Notes: generated by a model not told the origin, from the sequence alone. A stretch of 5,863 nt of DNA from Candidatus Neomicrothrix sp. UBA825 (GCA_002295705.1 DBHP01000057.1:716-6578); one strand, 5' to 3'. Positions 1 through 5,863 are shown, counted from the first letter of the stretch. Numbers and translations are program-made.

Positions 1-782
1 AGTGCGCGAACGAGTGAGTAGTACTCTGTGTCCTCTGATATTCGTGCCTTTCGTCTCATACCGGCAGTATCAACAAATTTTATTGTTCCGATTTCCGTTT
101 CCACGATCGTGTCAATAGCATCTCGTGTTGTTCCGGCTTCATCATGGACAACAGCTCGATCTTCGCCTGTCAGTTTATTAAATAGTGTTGATTTGCCGAC
201 ATTTGGTCGACCAACGATAGCAACCGCAACCATCTCCACACTCTCAGCCTTATCTTCGAATTCGGAGTTAGTCTCAATTTCTGGGATCGTGGCTATTACC
301 AAGTCAAGGAGGTCAGCAGTTCCACGCCCATGAAGCGCAGAGACTGGATTAGGTTCACCTAAACCCATAGCAAGATATTCCCACATTCCAACTTCATGAT
401 TTTGATCGTCAACTTTATTTGCTGCGAGAAATGTGGGTTTTTCTCTGTTTCGCAGCATGTCTGCGATCAATGCATCCTCTACTGTTGGACTGACCCGAGC
501 ATCAACCACCAGGATCGTCACATCAGCTTGGTTGATTGCAAGTTCTGACTGTTTGCTGACCTTATCATCTATGCCCTTTTCGCTTTTTGATTTAGGTAAC
601 CATCCCCCTGTATCGATGAGTGTGAATTCGCATCCAGCCCATGTAACGTCAAATTCATTTCGGTCTCTAGTAACACCTGGGAGCTCTTCAACGATGGCTT
701 CTCGCCTCCCAATGATGCGGTTCACGAGCGTTGATTTCCCTACATTTGGCCTGCCGACAACTGCAACTGTTGGTTTATCCAT
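1..782 (-). CDS. der: Ribosome-assembly GTPase Der (EngA), C-terminal part cut off by the window edge
   Basis: Der is a tandem-domain GTPase needed for maturation of the large (50S) ribosomal subunit in the cytoplasm. The 260 complete codons in the window contain both GTP-binding domains. In the first, the P-loop GRPNVGKS is at residues 10-17, the switch-region T-R-D at 38-40, DTGG at 57-60, NKVD at 122-125 and the SAL G5 motif at 148-150. In the second, GRPNVGKS is at 191-198, TTRD at 218-221 and the Der-typical DTAGMRRK at 238-245. The reading frame runs off the left edge; full-length Der is about 440-490 residues, so the rest of G domain 2 and the KH-like domain are missing. The ATG at 782 is chosen because the P-loop follows at the usual distance and a GGAG lies 6 bases upstream. 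The start overlaps the stop of the upstream DUF512 gene by 8 bases (ATGGATAA), so the two are probably co-transcribed and may be translationally coupled. The long N-terminal extension of many actinobacterial Der proteins is absent. The identification is very secure. Confidence 0.97.
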   Translation of the reverse strand, partial: MDKPTVAVVGRPNVGKSTLVNRIIGRREAIVEELPGVTRDRNEFDVTWAGCEFTLIDTGGWLPKSKSEKGIDDKVSKQSELAINQADVTILVVDARVSPTVEDALIADMLRNREKPTFLAANKVDDQNHEVGMWEYLAMGLGEPNPVSALHGRGTADLLDLVIATIPEIETNSEFEDKAESVEMVAVAIVGRPNVGKSTLFNKLTGEDRAVVHDEAGTTRDAIDTIVETEIGTIKFVDTAGMRRKARISEDTEYYSLVRA

Positions 783-2142
783 TGCCAACTCCAAGTGCTT
801 TCTTAAGCGCTATTCCATCAGTAGCTATTACTTCAACTTGACGCGGAAGATCACATGGTTCCATCCCATCTAGGAATTTCCCTTGCGATAGGCAAACATC
901 GGGCAACAGGTATCTATGCCCTTCTGGTTCCTTTGCAAGCGTTTGAGCAATATCTTCCCCTACCAGTAGTCCTGCTACTGCAACGTTGCCACCAAAAAAA
1001 TTATTCTTAACTGGAATGATCCTAATATCTGCGCCTTCAAACGATTTGATGAGCGGCTCAAGTGTTTGCGCCCCATACTCCCCTGTCAGAATTCCTATCG
1101 GGCTTTTCCTTTTAGTTCTAAACACAAGCTTAGGCTCAGGATTCCTAATGGATCTATAACCCTCCGGGGGCGCCCCATCTACCCAAGCGAAAAATCCTGC
1201 TGCCGTGTTAGTGGGTTCATTAACTTCTCCAGTGAATTCTCGTTCAAATGTTCTGACAATACCTACACCGTCTTCGTACATATCAAAGTTGTCGTATCCG
1301 CCTGCATCAGGAATCGGTCGCCCAGCCACTAAGTAATATTCATCAGCTGCGTGAACAATATTTTTCCCTACTTCACGTTTAATGATGCCCTGCCACTTTT
1401 CAACTGTCTTCAGCACTTGGAGTGCTTCTGCTTGTGTATGAGGACGCATTCGCTTCTCATTTGAATGCTTACTGACTCCTAACGGCACAATGCATACCGA
1501 CTTTAGCGATAAGTAACGTTCGTAGATCGTACACAAGGTATCTTCTAGGATCAGACCATCATTGACATCAGGGCATACAACCACTTGACCATGAACTTCA
1601 ATACCGTGTCTTAAAAGTTCATCGAGCCAACGCAAACTTGGGCCACCTCGGCGATTACGGAGCATCTCATTGCGGACTTGGCTATCGGTTGCGTGGATAC
1701 TCACATTAAGGGGAGACAGGCCTTCCTCTACTACTCGCTCTAGATCAGCTTCTGTGAAACGAGTGAGCGTTGTGAAATTTCCATATAAAAAGGACAATCG
1801 ATAATCATCGTCTTTGAGGTAGAGGCTCTTTCTCATTCCCTTTGGCAGTTGATATATAAAACAAAATTCACAGTGATTATCACATGTACGTATTTGGTCA
1901 AACACCGCTGAGTGCACTTCCAACCCGAGCGGTTCTCCTAACTGTTTCTGAACATGAATATCCATATCAATGCCGCCTCTTCTGATTGATATATCTAGTT
2001 CAGGTTCATCAGTTAGGATTTGATAGCGGATAACATCTCGGAGAGCTTCACCGTTCATTGAGAGAATTTCGTCATCAACAGCTAGCCCAGCATGATAAGC
2101 GGGAGAACTATCAAATACATTAATCACTCGTGCAGAAGCCAT
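775..2142 (-). CDS. PDZ / radical-SAM / DUF512 family protein of unknown function
   Basis: The 455-residue protein matches the architecture of the DUF512 putative radical-SAM family (annotated in some databases as a cyanobacterial-type FeS oxidoreductase, also found in Firmicutes and other phyla). Residues 1-65 look like a small PDZ domain (INVFDSSPAYHAGL, then DEILSMNGE). The radical-SAM cluster motif CX3CX2C is C87-DNH-C91-EF-C94, expected to bind a [4Fe-4S] cluster and S-adenosylmethionine. The C-terminal DUF512 part shows DEYYLVAGRPIP at 267-278, an ENGVGIVR-like stretch (DGVGIVR) at 291-297, LTGEYG at 352-357, NFFGG at 381-385, GLLVG at 391-395 and FLDG at 423-426. No signal peptide or membrane segment is seen, so it is probably cytoplasmic. 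The substrate and reaction are unknown for the family. It overlaps der by 8 bases, and DUF512-der adjacency is also common in Clostridia, which hints at a role near ribosome assembly or translation; that is inference. The ATG at 2142 is used because the PDZ fold starts at once, but it has no Shine-Dalgarno. Confidence 0.92.
   Translation of the reverse strand: MASARVINVFDSSPAYHAGLAVDDEILSMNGEALRDVIRYQILTDEPELDISIRRGGIDMDIHVQKQLGEPLGLEVHSAVFDQIRTCDNHCEFCFIYQLPKGMRKSLYLKDDDYRLSFLYGNFTTLTRFTEADLERVVEEGLSPLNVSIHATDSQVRNEMLRNRRGGPSLRWLDELLRHGIEVHGQVVVCPDVNDGLILEDTLCTIYERYLSLKSVCIVPLGVSKHSNEKRMRPHTQAEALQVLKTVEKWQGIIKREVGKNIVHAADEYYLVAGRPIPDAGGYDNFDMYEDGVGIVRTFEREFTGEVNEPTNTAAGFFAWVDGAPPEGYRSIRNPEPKLVFRTKRKSPIGILTGEYGAQTLEPLIKSFEGADIRIIPVKNNFFGGNVAVAGLLVGEDIAQTLAKEPEGHRYLLPDVCLSQGKFLDGMEPCDLPRQVEVIATDGIALKKALGVGNG
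789..792 (-). promoter_or_regulatory. Shine-Dalgarno site of der
   Basis: On the minus strand GGAG is followed by 6 bases and then the ATG of der. The site lies inside the last codons of the upstream DUF512 gene. It supports the ATG at 782 as the true start and fits coupled translation of the overlapping pair. Confidence 0.6.
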
Positions 2143-2147
2143 ATATA
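2137..2147. repeat. Left arm of an 11-bp inverted repeat spanning the DUF512 start codon
   Basis: AGCCATATATA on the plus strand reads TATATATGGCT on the minus strand, covering 5 leader bases plus the first two codons (ATG GCT) of the DUF512 gene. The same 11 bases occur at the ispH start in the opposite orientation. Confidence 0.6.
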
Positions 2148-2251
2148 AAGGGTATTAGCCAAAAGATGGGAAACGTGGAATACAGGCCAATGTGACCGAA
2201 ATATCTCTGCTTTTCTGCAGAATTAGCTATGGAATAAGCCACAATATATAT
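2143..2251. promoter_or_regulatory. Divergent intergenic control region between the DUF512 gene and ispH
   Basis: This 109-base gap is the only non-coding stretch in the window and must hold the start signals of two divergent genes unless promoters lie inside coding sequence. It is AT-rich at both ends. Leftward, a TAATAC hexamer lies 10-15 bases before the DUF512 ATG and could be a -10 element giving a very short or absent leader. Rightward, TATGGA at 2228-2233 is a weak -10 candidate for ispH. I find no convincing -35 box for either at standard spacing. No known riboswitch or T-box pattern is recognisable. The region also contains a 10-bp palindrome and the inner parts of an inverted repeat shared by both starts. 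The promoter assignments are tentative. Confidence 0.45.
2213..2222. repeat. 10-bp perfect palindrome upstream of ispH
   Basis: TTCTGCAGAA equals its own reverse complement and ends 29 bases before the ispH ATG. Its position would suit an operator for a dimeric regulator, but no regulator family is recognised and a palindrome this short can arise by chance. Confidence 0.35.
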
Positions 2252-2257
2252 ATGGCT
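2247..2257. repeat. Right arm of the 11-bp inverted repeat, spanning the ispH start codon
   Basis: TATATATGGCT covers 5 leader bases and the first two codons (ATG GCT) of ispH. It is the exact reverse complement of 2137-2147. Part of the match may come from both proteins beginning Met-Ala and from AT-rich leaders. Confidence 0.6.
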
Positions 2258-3280
2258 ATTTCAAAAGTTTTACTTGCTGCTCCTCGAGGATTTTGCGCTG
2301 GGGTTGAAATGGCCATTAAGGCATTGACTTGGATGGTCAGGGCATTTCCGGAGCCAGTGTATTGTTATCACGAAATTGTGCACAATAAAATAGTTGTTGA
2401 ACGATTTGAATCCCTCGGCGTTATCTTCGTTGATGATATTGATGAGGTGCCTGTTGGGGCTCCCGTGATGTTAAGTGCACATGGATCTGCCCCTGATGTG
2501 GTTATGAAAGCGCGACAGGATGGGGGCTTTGTCGTTGATGCAGTTTGCCCTTTGGTGACAAAGGTTCACCATGAAGTCAAAGTACGATCGCGTAAAGGGC
2601 ACCAAATCATTTACATAGGACATGAGGGTCATGAAGAGGCTGTAGGGACCATGGCGGTTGCTCCTTCATCTACCCATAGAGTTGAGTCAATAACTGAGCT
2701 AAGTTCACTTCCAGACTTTGAAACTCCTGTTTCGCTTTTGGCCCAGACAACGCTCAGTCACCGTGATTGGTCTTCTATTCTGGCGGCTGCAAAAGGTCAG
2801 TTTCCGGATTTATCTGTTCCTGGCCGCAGTGATTTGTGTTTCGCTACGACTAATCGACAAGGAGCTTTGATGGACATAGCAGAACGATGCGATAGTTTGA
2901 TTGTTATTGGGTCTTCCAACTCTTCTAACACCAGAGCACTGGAGCGACTAGCGAATGAGGCCGGCTGCAGCGATGTCCACAGGGTCAATCAAGCATCGGA
3001 GATACCATTGCCACTTTCAGGGGTCGTTGGAGTAACAGCTGGTGCATCAGCACCGGACGAATTGGTGGAGGAAGTGCTTGATGTTCTTGCCCCAGTAAAT
3101 GGCGTTGAGGAAATACATTACATTACTGAAGAGGAGTATTTTCCTCCACCGCGAGAATTACGCTCTCTAATTCACTCCGTTGGCTTTTTCGCTGGTCTAG
3201 GATTTTCTGACTCAAAAACCAAATGTGAAGCCGAAGATCGTTTGATAGGTGCTTCAGAAGTTCTTCAAACCCTTAGTTAA
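2252..3280 (+). CDS. ispH: 4-hydroxy-3-methylbut-2-enyl diphosphate reductase IspH (LytB)
   Basis: IspH is the cytoplasmic iron-sulfur enzyme that reduces HMBPP to IPP and DMAPP, the last step of the MEP isoprenoid pathway. From the ATG at 2252 the protein is 342 residues, close to the family's usual 310-340. All three cluster cysteines are present: C15 (RGFCAGV), C99 (DAVCPLV) and C196 (DLCFATTNRQ). The substrate-pocket residues are also there: H44 in EIVHN, H77 in SAHGS, H127 and catalytic E129 in GHEEAVGT, T167 in AQTTLS, S224-S225-N226 in SSNSSN, and S266 in TAGASAPD. The frame extends back to a GTG at 2192, but those 20 extra residues lack IspH similarity, whereas the family normally begins just before the first cysteine motif. 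No good Shine-Dalgarno precedes the ATG; a GGA lies about 18 bases away, too far. The gene runs rightward alone, divergent from the DUF512 gene and convergent with plsC, so it is probably monocistronic. Confidence 0.96.
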   Translation: MAISKVLLAAPRGFCAGVEMAIKALTWMVRAFPEPVYCYHEIVHNKIVVERFESLGVIFVDDIDEVPVGAPVMLSAHGSAPDVVMKARQDGGFVVDAVCPLVTKVHHEVKVRSRKGHQIIYIGHEGHEEAVGTMAVAPSSTHRVESITELSSLPDFETPVSLLAQTTLSHRDWSSILAAAKGQFPDLSVPGRSDLCFATTNRQGALMDIAERCDSLIVIGSSNSSNTRALERLANEAGCSDVHRVNQASEIPLPLSGVVGVTAGASAPDELVEEVLDVLAPVNGVEEIHYITEEEYFPPPRELRSLIHSVGFFAGLGFSDSKTKCEAEDRLIGASEVLQTLS

Positions 3281-3993
3281 TTTCTAAAGTTAGGGCATCC
3301 TGATTTCTGCTGAGCAGTGTCGAAGAGTTCTTGGAGTATCGCACGGAGTTTCTCTGAGTGTTCTCGGAGTTCTGATCGGGTAACTCTTTTTGCACCCTCT
3401 TTCGGTTGCGGAGCAGGTATTAGGTCACCATAGATGATGACTATTTTGCGGGGCTTGGGGATATATTTTCCTTTCGGCATTGAGCGTTCAGATCCGCCAA
3501 TACCGACTGGGAGTATAGGAGCGTTAGTTTTTGCGGAAAGCCATACAGCTCCATCCAACATTGGAAAGACCTCTGGGCCTGATTTTCTCTCTCCTTCAGG
3601 GAATACGGCAAGAGCTTTGCCTTCTTTTAAAGCTTTTAATGATGCGTCTAGCGCTAATTTATCGGCTACGGAGTCTCGGTCAAGAGGGATGATCCCGCAA
3701 CCGAGAAGAAACCAGGCTGCGAGTCTATTAGTCATCAGTGACCCTTTCCCAAGATAATGCAGCTTACGTTGAAAGAAAGCTCCCATCATGGGAACATCTA
3801 GATTGCTTCTATGGATTGGAGATACGATAACTGGGCCGCTTCTTGGTAACGCCTTTGCGTTTCGAACGAAGGTCCGGAAATAGAAGGAAAAAGCAAATCT
3901 AGCAGCGTACTTTACGAAGATATAGGCGACAATCGACAATTTTGTTGGCTCTTTTTCAATTCTCTGCCTTGCATTTGATAGAGCTTCAGTCAT
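3277..3993 (-). CDS. plsC: 1-acyl-sn-glycerol-3-phosphate acyltransferase (PlsC/LPLAT family)
   Basis: This 238-residue protein belongs to the PlsC acyltransferase family, which adds the second acyl chain to lysophosphatidic acid at the inner face of the membrane to make phosphatidic acid. Motif I, the catalytic HX4D, is H61-RSNL-D66. The G-x-IPLDR block of motif II is at about 100-106. Motif III is FPEGER at 131-136, with Glu where FPEGTR is more usual. Motif IV is the ILPVGI stretch at 160-165. Residues about 19-42 are hydrophobic and aromatic-rich and probably give membrane contact; no signal peptide is evident. Length is typical. The ATG at 3993 overlaps the aroA-cmk stop by 8 bases (ATGACTGA), and a GGAG sits 5 bases upstream, so it is the downstream gene of that operon. 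Cmk-plsC adjacency is common in Firmicutes and other bacteria. The exact acyl acceptor cannot be read from sequence. The 3' end overlaps the ispH stop by 4 bases. Confidence 0.93.
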   Translation of the reverse strand: MTEALSNARQRIEKEPTKLSIVAYIFVKYAARFAFSFYFRTFVRNAKALPRSGPVIVSPIHRSNLDVPMMGAFFQRKLHYLGKGSLMTNRLAAWFLLGCGIIPLDRDSVADKLALDASLKALKEGKALAVFPEGERKSGPEVFPMLDGAVWLSAKTNAPILPVGIGGSERSMPKGKYIPKPRKIVIIYGDLIPAPQPKEGAKRVTRSELREHSEKLRAILQELFDTAQQKSGCPNFRN

Positions 3994-5863
3994 GGAAACT
4001 CCGCAGGACTTCCTCGGCTACTTCATCAAGACTTTTGTCTGTTGTGTCAACAATTATGGCATTTGAGCTTATTGCAAGAGGTGAGTCTGCGCGTGAGCTA
4101 TCGATTTCATCCCTTCCTTGGATTTCAGAAAGAATTTCCTCTACCGATCGACCTGATTCAAGGCTTCTTCGTCGTGCTCGCTCTTCTGGCGTTGCTGTAA
4201 CATACACCTTTAATTTCGCCCTTGGAAAAACTACGGATCCTATGTCCCTTCCTTCAAGAACCCCTCCCCCTCTTTGCCGAGCCCAACTTCTTTGGGAACG
4301 CCGAAGGATCGCTCGCACTCCCGGATTTGCTGCGACATGGCTAACAACCGCATTCACTTCAGCGCTTCGTATAATTTCCGTTAAATTATTCCCATTGACG
4401 AAAACTTGTTGGCCTTCAAAGCTGATAACTGTTTTTTCAGCTATTTCAGCTACTGAAAGTAGATCCTTTGGGTTGAGGTTTGCAGAGAGTGCTTCGGCAG
4501 CGACGCTACGATACATGGCGCCGGTGTCGAGATATTCTAGTCGCAGTTTTTCGGCTAGTAGTTTTGCTAATGATGATTTACCGGAGCCTGCAGGACCATC
4601 TATAGCTAGGACATTCAGTTCCTCATCGCCCTCTAATCGGAGAGTGTCGACGTAGTCAAAAAATTCTGGGCAGGTTTTAGCAACACAGTTCGGTTCATCG
4701 ATTGCGACCCCTTCTGAAAGTAGCCCTAACACAGTAAATGCCATGGCAATCCTATGATCATCGTAAGAATGAATGATGTTCCCGGTTGGTAAACCTGGTT
4801 TGATGATAAATCCGTCATCTTCAACCTTGGCGTCAATTCCTAGTTTCTGCAGTTCAGTAACGACAGCATGCACCCGATCCGATTCTTTATGCTGAATAAA
4901 ACCTATACCTGTCACTCGTACTGGGCTGGATGCGAATGGCGCGATACTAGCGAGAGTAGGTGCAGTATCTGAGAGGTTCTTCATAGAGACATCAATTCCA
5001 TCCAAACGAGTTGGCCCGGAAACTTCAACACTATTCGGACCTATCAAGGTTTGTGCACCCATTTGTTGAAGGATATTGACGAATTCAAGGTCACCTTGAA
5101 TTGAGTTTGCTCCTATGCCGTTGACAACTACTCGTCCTTTACTGGCTGCTGCAGCTGCAAAAAAATAAGATGCTGTAGAAGCATCTGTTTCAATTTCGTA
5201 CTCACGGCCAACATATCCTGTGGGATGCACCGTGTAAGAGTTTGGCTTTGAACAATCAACTTGAGCGCCGAAAGCTTTCATTATCTCAATTGTCATCTGT
5301 ATATAAGGAGTTGAAACTGCGTTTCCGTCAAGAGTGAGCGTGATCACTTGTGAAAGGCATGGTCCAATCAAGAGAAGTGCCGATAGGTATTGGCTGGATG
5401 TTTCACCGCTGACGCTGATGTTCTTAACGTTGAGATTTGAACCATCAACGGTTAAAGGCAAATGACCAATTTGCCCATGGTGCGTTATCTCAACTCCTAA
5501 TTCATTTAAGGCTAAAAGAAGATCGTTTTGAGGACGTGAACGGATTTGGTTATCTCCGTCAACTTGAATAGGTGCCTTAGCAAGAGCAGATAGCGGAAGA
5601 ATAAATCGTGCAGTAGTTCCACTTTGCCGAACCCACAGTTCCTCTTTCGGAGTATTGATTTCACCCCCAGAGCCATTGATCGTTATCGAAGCTGTTGAAT
5701 GATCATGTTTGATATCGATACCGAATGCTTTAAGGCAACTAATCATCGCTAGCGTATCTTCAGCGAGAAGAGACCGAGTCAATGTAGATCTTCCCTCCGC
5801 AAGCGCCGCTACCATGAGGGCCCTATTTGTAATGCTTTTTGAACCAGTAAGATCCAGTTCTGC
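3986..5863 (-). CDS. aroA-cmk: Fused EPSP synthase / CMP kinase (AroA-Cmk), 5' end cut off by the window edge
   Basis: One open frame joins two enzymes. The first, EPSP synthase, transfers enolpyruvate from PEP to shikimate-3-phosphate; the second phosphorylates CMP and dCMP. The frame is open to the right edge: 16 codons lie upstream of the internal ATG at 5815 and encode LTGSKSITNRAL, the conserved AroA N-terminal motif, so that ATG is not the start and roughly 10-20 residues are missing. Counting from the edge (625 residues), AroA shows SKS at 8-10, SGTTAR at 81-86, SSQ at 156-158, catalytic Asp299 in SDTAPT, KESDR at 326-330, DDHR at 368-371 and the late Lys396 (AKTCPEFFDY). The linker around 408-416 is short and acidic. 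Cmk then begins: P-loop GPAGSGKS 423-430, DTGAMYR 446-452, GRDIG 538-542, and the lid-region RDEIDSSRADSPL at about 584-596. Cmk is about 210 residues, near normal size. All key residues seem intact, so both activities are expected. Its end overlaps plsC by 8 bases. Confidence 0.95.
   Translation of the reverse strand, partial: AELDLTGSKSITNRALMVAALAEGRSTLTRSLLAEDTLAMISCLKAFGIDIKHDHSTASITINGSGGEINTPKEELWVRQSGTTARFILPLSALAKAPIQVDGDNQIRSRPQNDLLLALNELGVEITHHGQIGHLPLTVDGSNLNVKNISVSGETSSQYLSALLLIGPCLSQVITLTLDGNAVSTPYIQMTIEIMKAFGAQVDCSKPNSYTVHPTGYVGREYEIETDASTASYFFAAAAASKGRVVVNGIGANSIQGDLEFVNILQQMGAQTLIGPNSVEVSGPTRLDGIDVSMKNLSDTAPTLASIAPFASSPVRVTGIGFIQHKESDRVHAVVTELQKLGIDAKVEDDGFIIKPGLPTGNIIHSYDDHRIAMAFTVLGLLSEGVAIDEPNCVAKTCPEFFDYVDTLRLEGDEELNVLAIDGPAGSGKSSLAKLLAEKLRLEYLDTGAMYRSVAAEALSANLNPKDLLSVAEIAEKTVISFEGQQVFVNGNNLTEIIRSAEVNAVVSHVAANPGVRAILRRSQRSWARQRGGGVLEGRDIGSVVFPRAKLKVYVTATPEERARRRSLESGRSVEEILSEIQGRDEIDSSRADSPLAISSNAIIVDTTDKSLDEVAEEVLRSFHD
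3999..4002 (-). promoter_or_regulatory. Shine-Dalgarno site of plsC
   Basis: On the minus strand GGAG is followed by 5 bases and the plsC ATG. It lies within the last codons of the Cmk domain. It fixes the plsC start and suggests coupled translation from aroA-cmk. Confidence 0.6.

Noticed and set aside
28..333. Open frame of 101 codons on the plus strand
   Set aside because: It lies antisense to the Der G domains, whose motifs on the minus strand are unmistakable, and its own translation is low-complexity Ser/Thr-rich shadow sequence.
433..873. Open frame of 146 codons on the plus strand
   Set aside because: Antisense to the first Der domain and the end of the DUF512 gene; no recognisable protein motif.
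1066..1332. Open frame of 88 codons on the plus strand
   Set aside because: Fully antisense to the conserved DUF512 region and without a family motif.
2192..2251. GTG at 2192 as an upstream start for ispH, adding 20 residues
   Set aside because: The extension has no IspH similarity and no Shine-Dalgarno, and the family normally begins a few residues before the RGFCAGV motif, which fits the ATG at 2252.
2797..2988. Open frame of 63 codons on the minus strand
   Set aside because: Fully inside ispH on the opposite strand, over the conserved third-cysteine region.
3250..3310. Possible bidirectional terminator at the ispH/plsC junction
   Set aside because: Only very short repeats with tiny loops (such as CTTCAGAAG) are present, and no GC-rich stem followed by a T-run is seen on either strand.
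3434..3757. Open frame of 107 codons on the plus strand
   Set aside because: Antisense to the catalytic core of plsC, with no motif of its own.
3942..4655. Long 237-codon open frame on the plus strand
   Set aside because: Despite its length it is antisense to the Cmk domain and the plsC start, and its translation is Ser/Arg/Leu-rich with no family signature. The minus frame explains every conserved motif.
5813..5815. ATG at 5815-5813 as the start of aroA
   Set aside because: The frame continues upstream to the window edge and encodes the essential SKS active-site motif there, so this Met is internal.
1..5863. Defence island, mobile element or other accessory system
   Set aside because: Every long stretch is explained by a conserved housekeeping gene; there are no transposase, integrase, toxin, nuclease or repeat-array signatures and no obvious shift in composition.

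Overview
The window is almost wall-to-wall coding and holds five protein genes of bacterial core metabolism. There is one short non-coding gap of 109 bases (2143-2251). No tRNA, rRNA, CRISPR array, insertion sequence, phage gene or other mobile element is visible. Both window edges cut a gene: der loses its C-terminal part at the left edge, and the aroA part of an aroA-cmk fusion loses a short N-terminal piece at the right edge.

Layout, left to right. (1) 1-782, minus strand: ribosome-assembly GTPase Der, both G domains present. (2) 775-2142, minus strand: a PDZ / radical-SAM / DUF512 protein of unknown function, whose stop overlaps the der start by 8 bases. (3) 2143-2251: divergent control region with no clear Shine-Dalgarno for either flanking gene, and an 11-bp inverted repeat that includes both start codons. 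(4) 2252-3280, plus strand: IspH (HMBPP reductase), last step of the MEP isoprenoid pathway. (5) 3277-3993, minus strand: PlsC-type acyltransferase, tail to tail with ispH so that the two TAA stops share a palindromic TTAA. (6) 3986-5863, minus strand: EPSP synthase fused in frame to CMP kinase (AroA-Cmk), overlapping the plsC start by 8 bases.

The likely transcription units are aroA-cmk > plsC (leftward), ispH alone (rightward) and DUF512 > der (leftward). The genes cover aromatic amino-acid synthesis, pyrimidine nucleotide supply, phospholipid acylation, isoprenoid synthesis and ribosome maturation. Their grouping is a known housekeeping neighbourhood (cmk, plsC, ispH, DUF512, der) rather than one pathway. 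The unusual point is that ispH lies in the opposite orientation inside an otherwise collinear leftward block.

Organism: a free-living bacterium with moderate to lowish GC by eye and compact gene packing. The gene set (MEP pathway, DUF512 radical-SAM protein beside der, aroA-cmk fusion) would fit a streamlined, non-mainstream actinobacterial lineage such as marine Acidimicrobiia. Chloroflexota or Firmicutes-related lineages cannot be excluded from sequence reading alone. I see no convincing undescribed system. The best leads are the uncharacterised radical-SAM gene coupled to der, the flipped ispH and the symmetric start-codon repeat.
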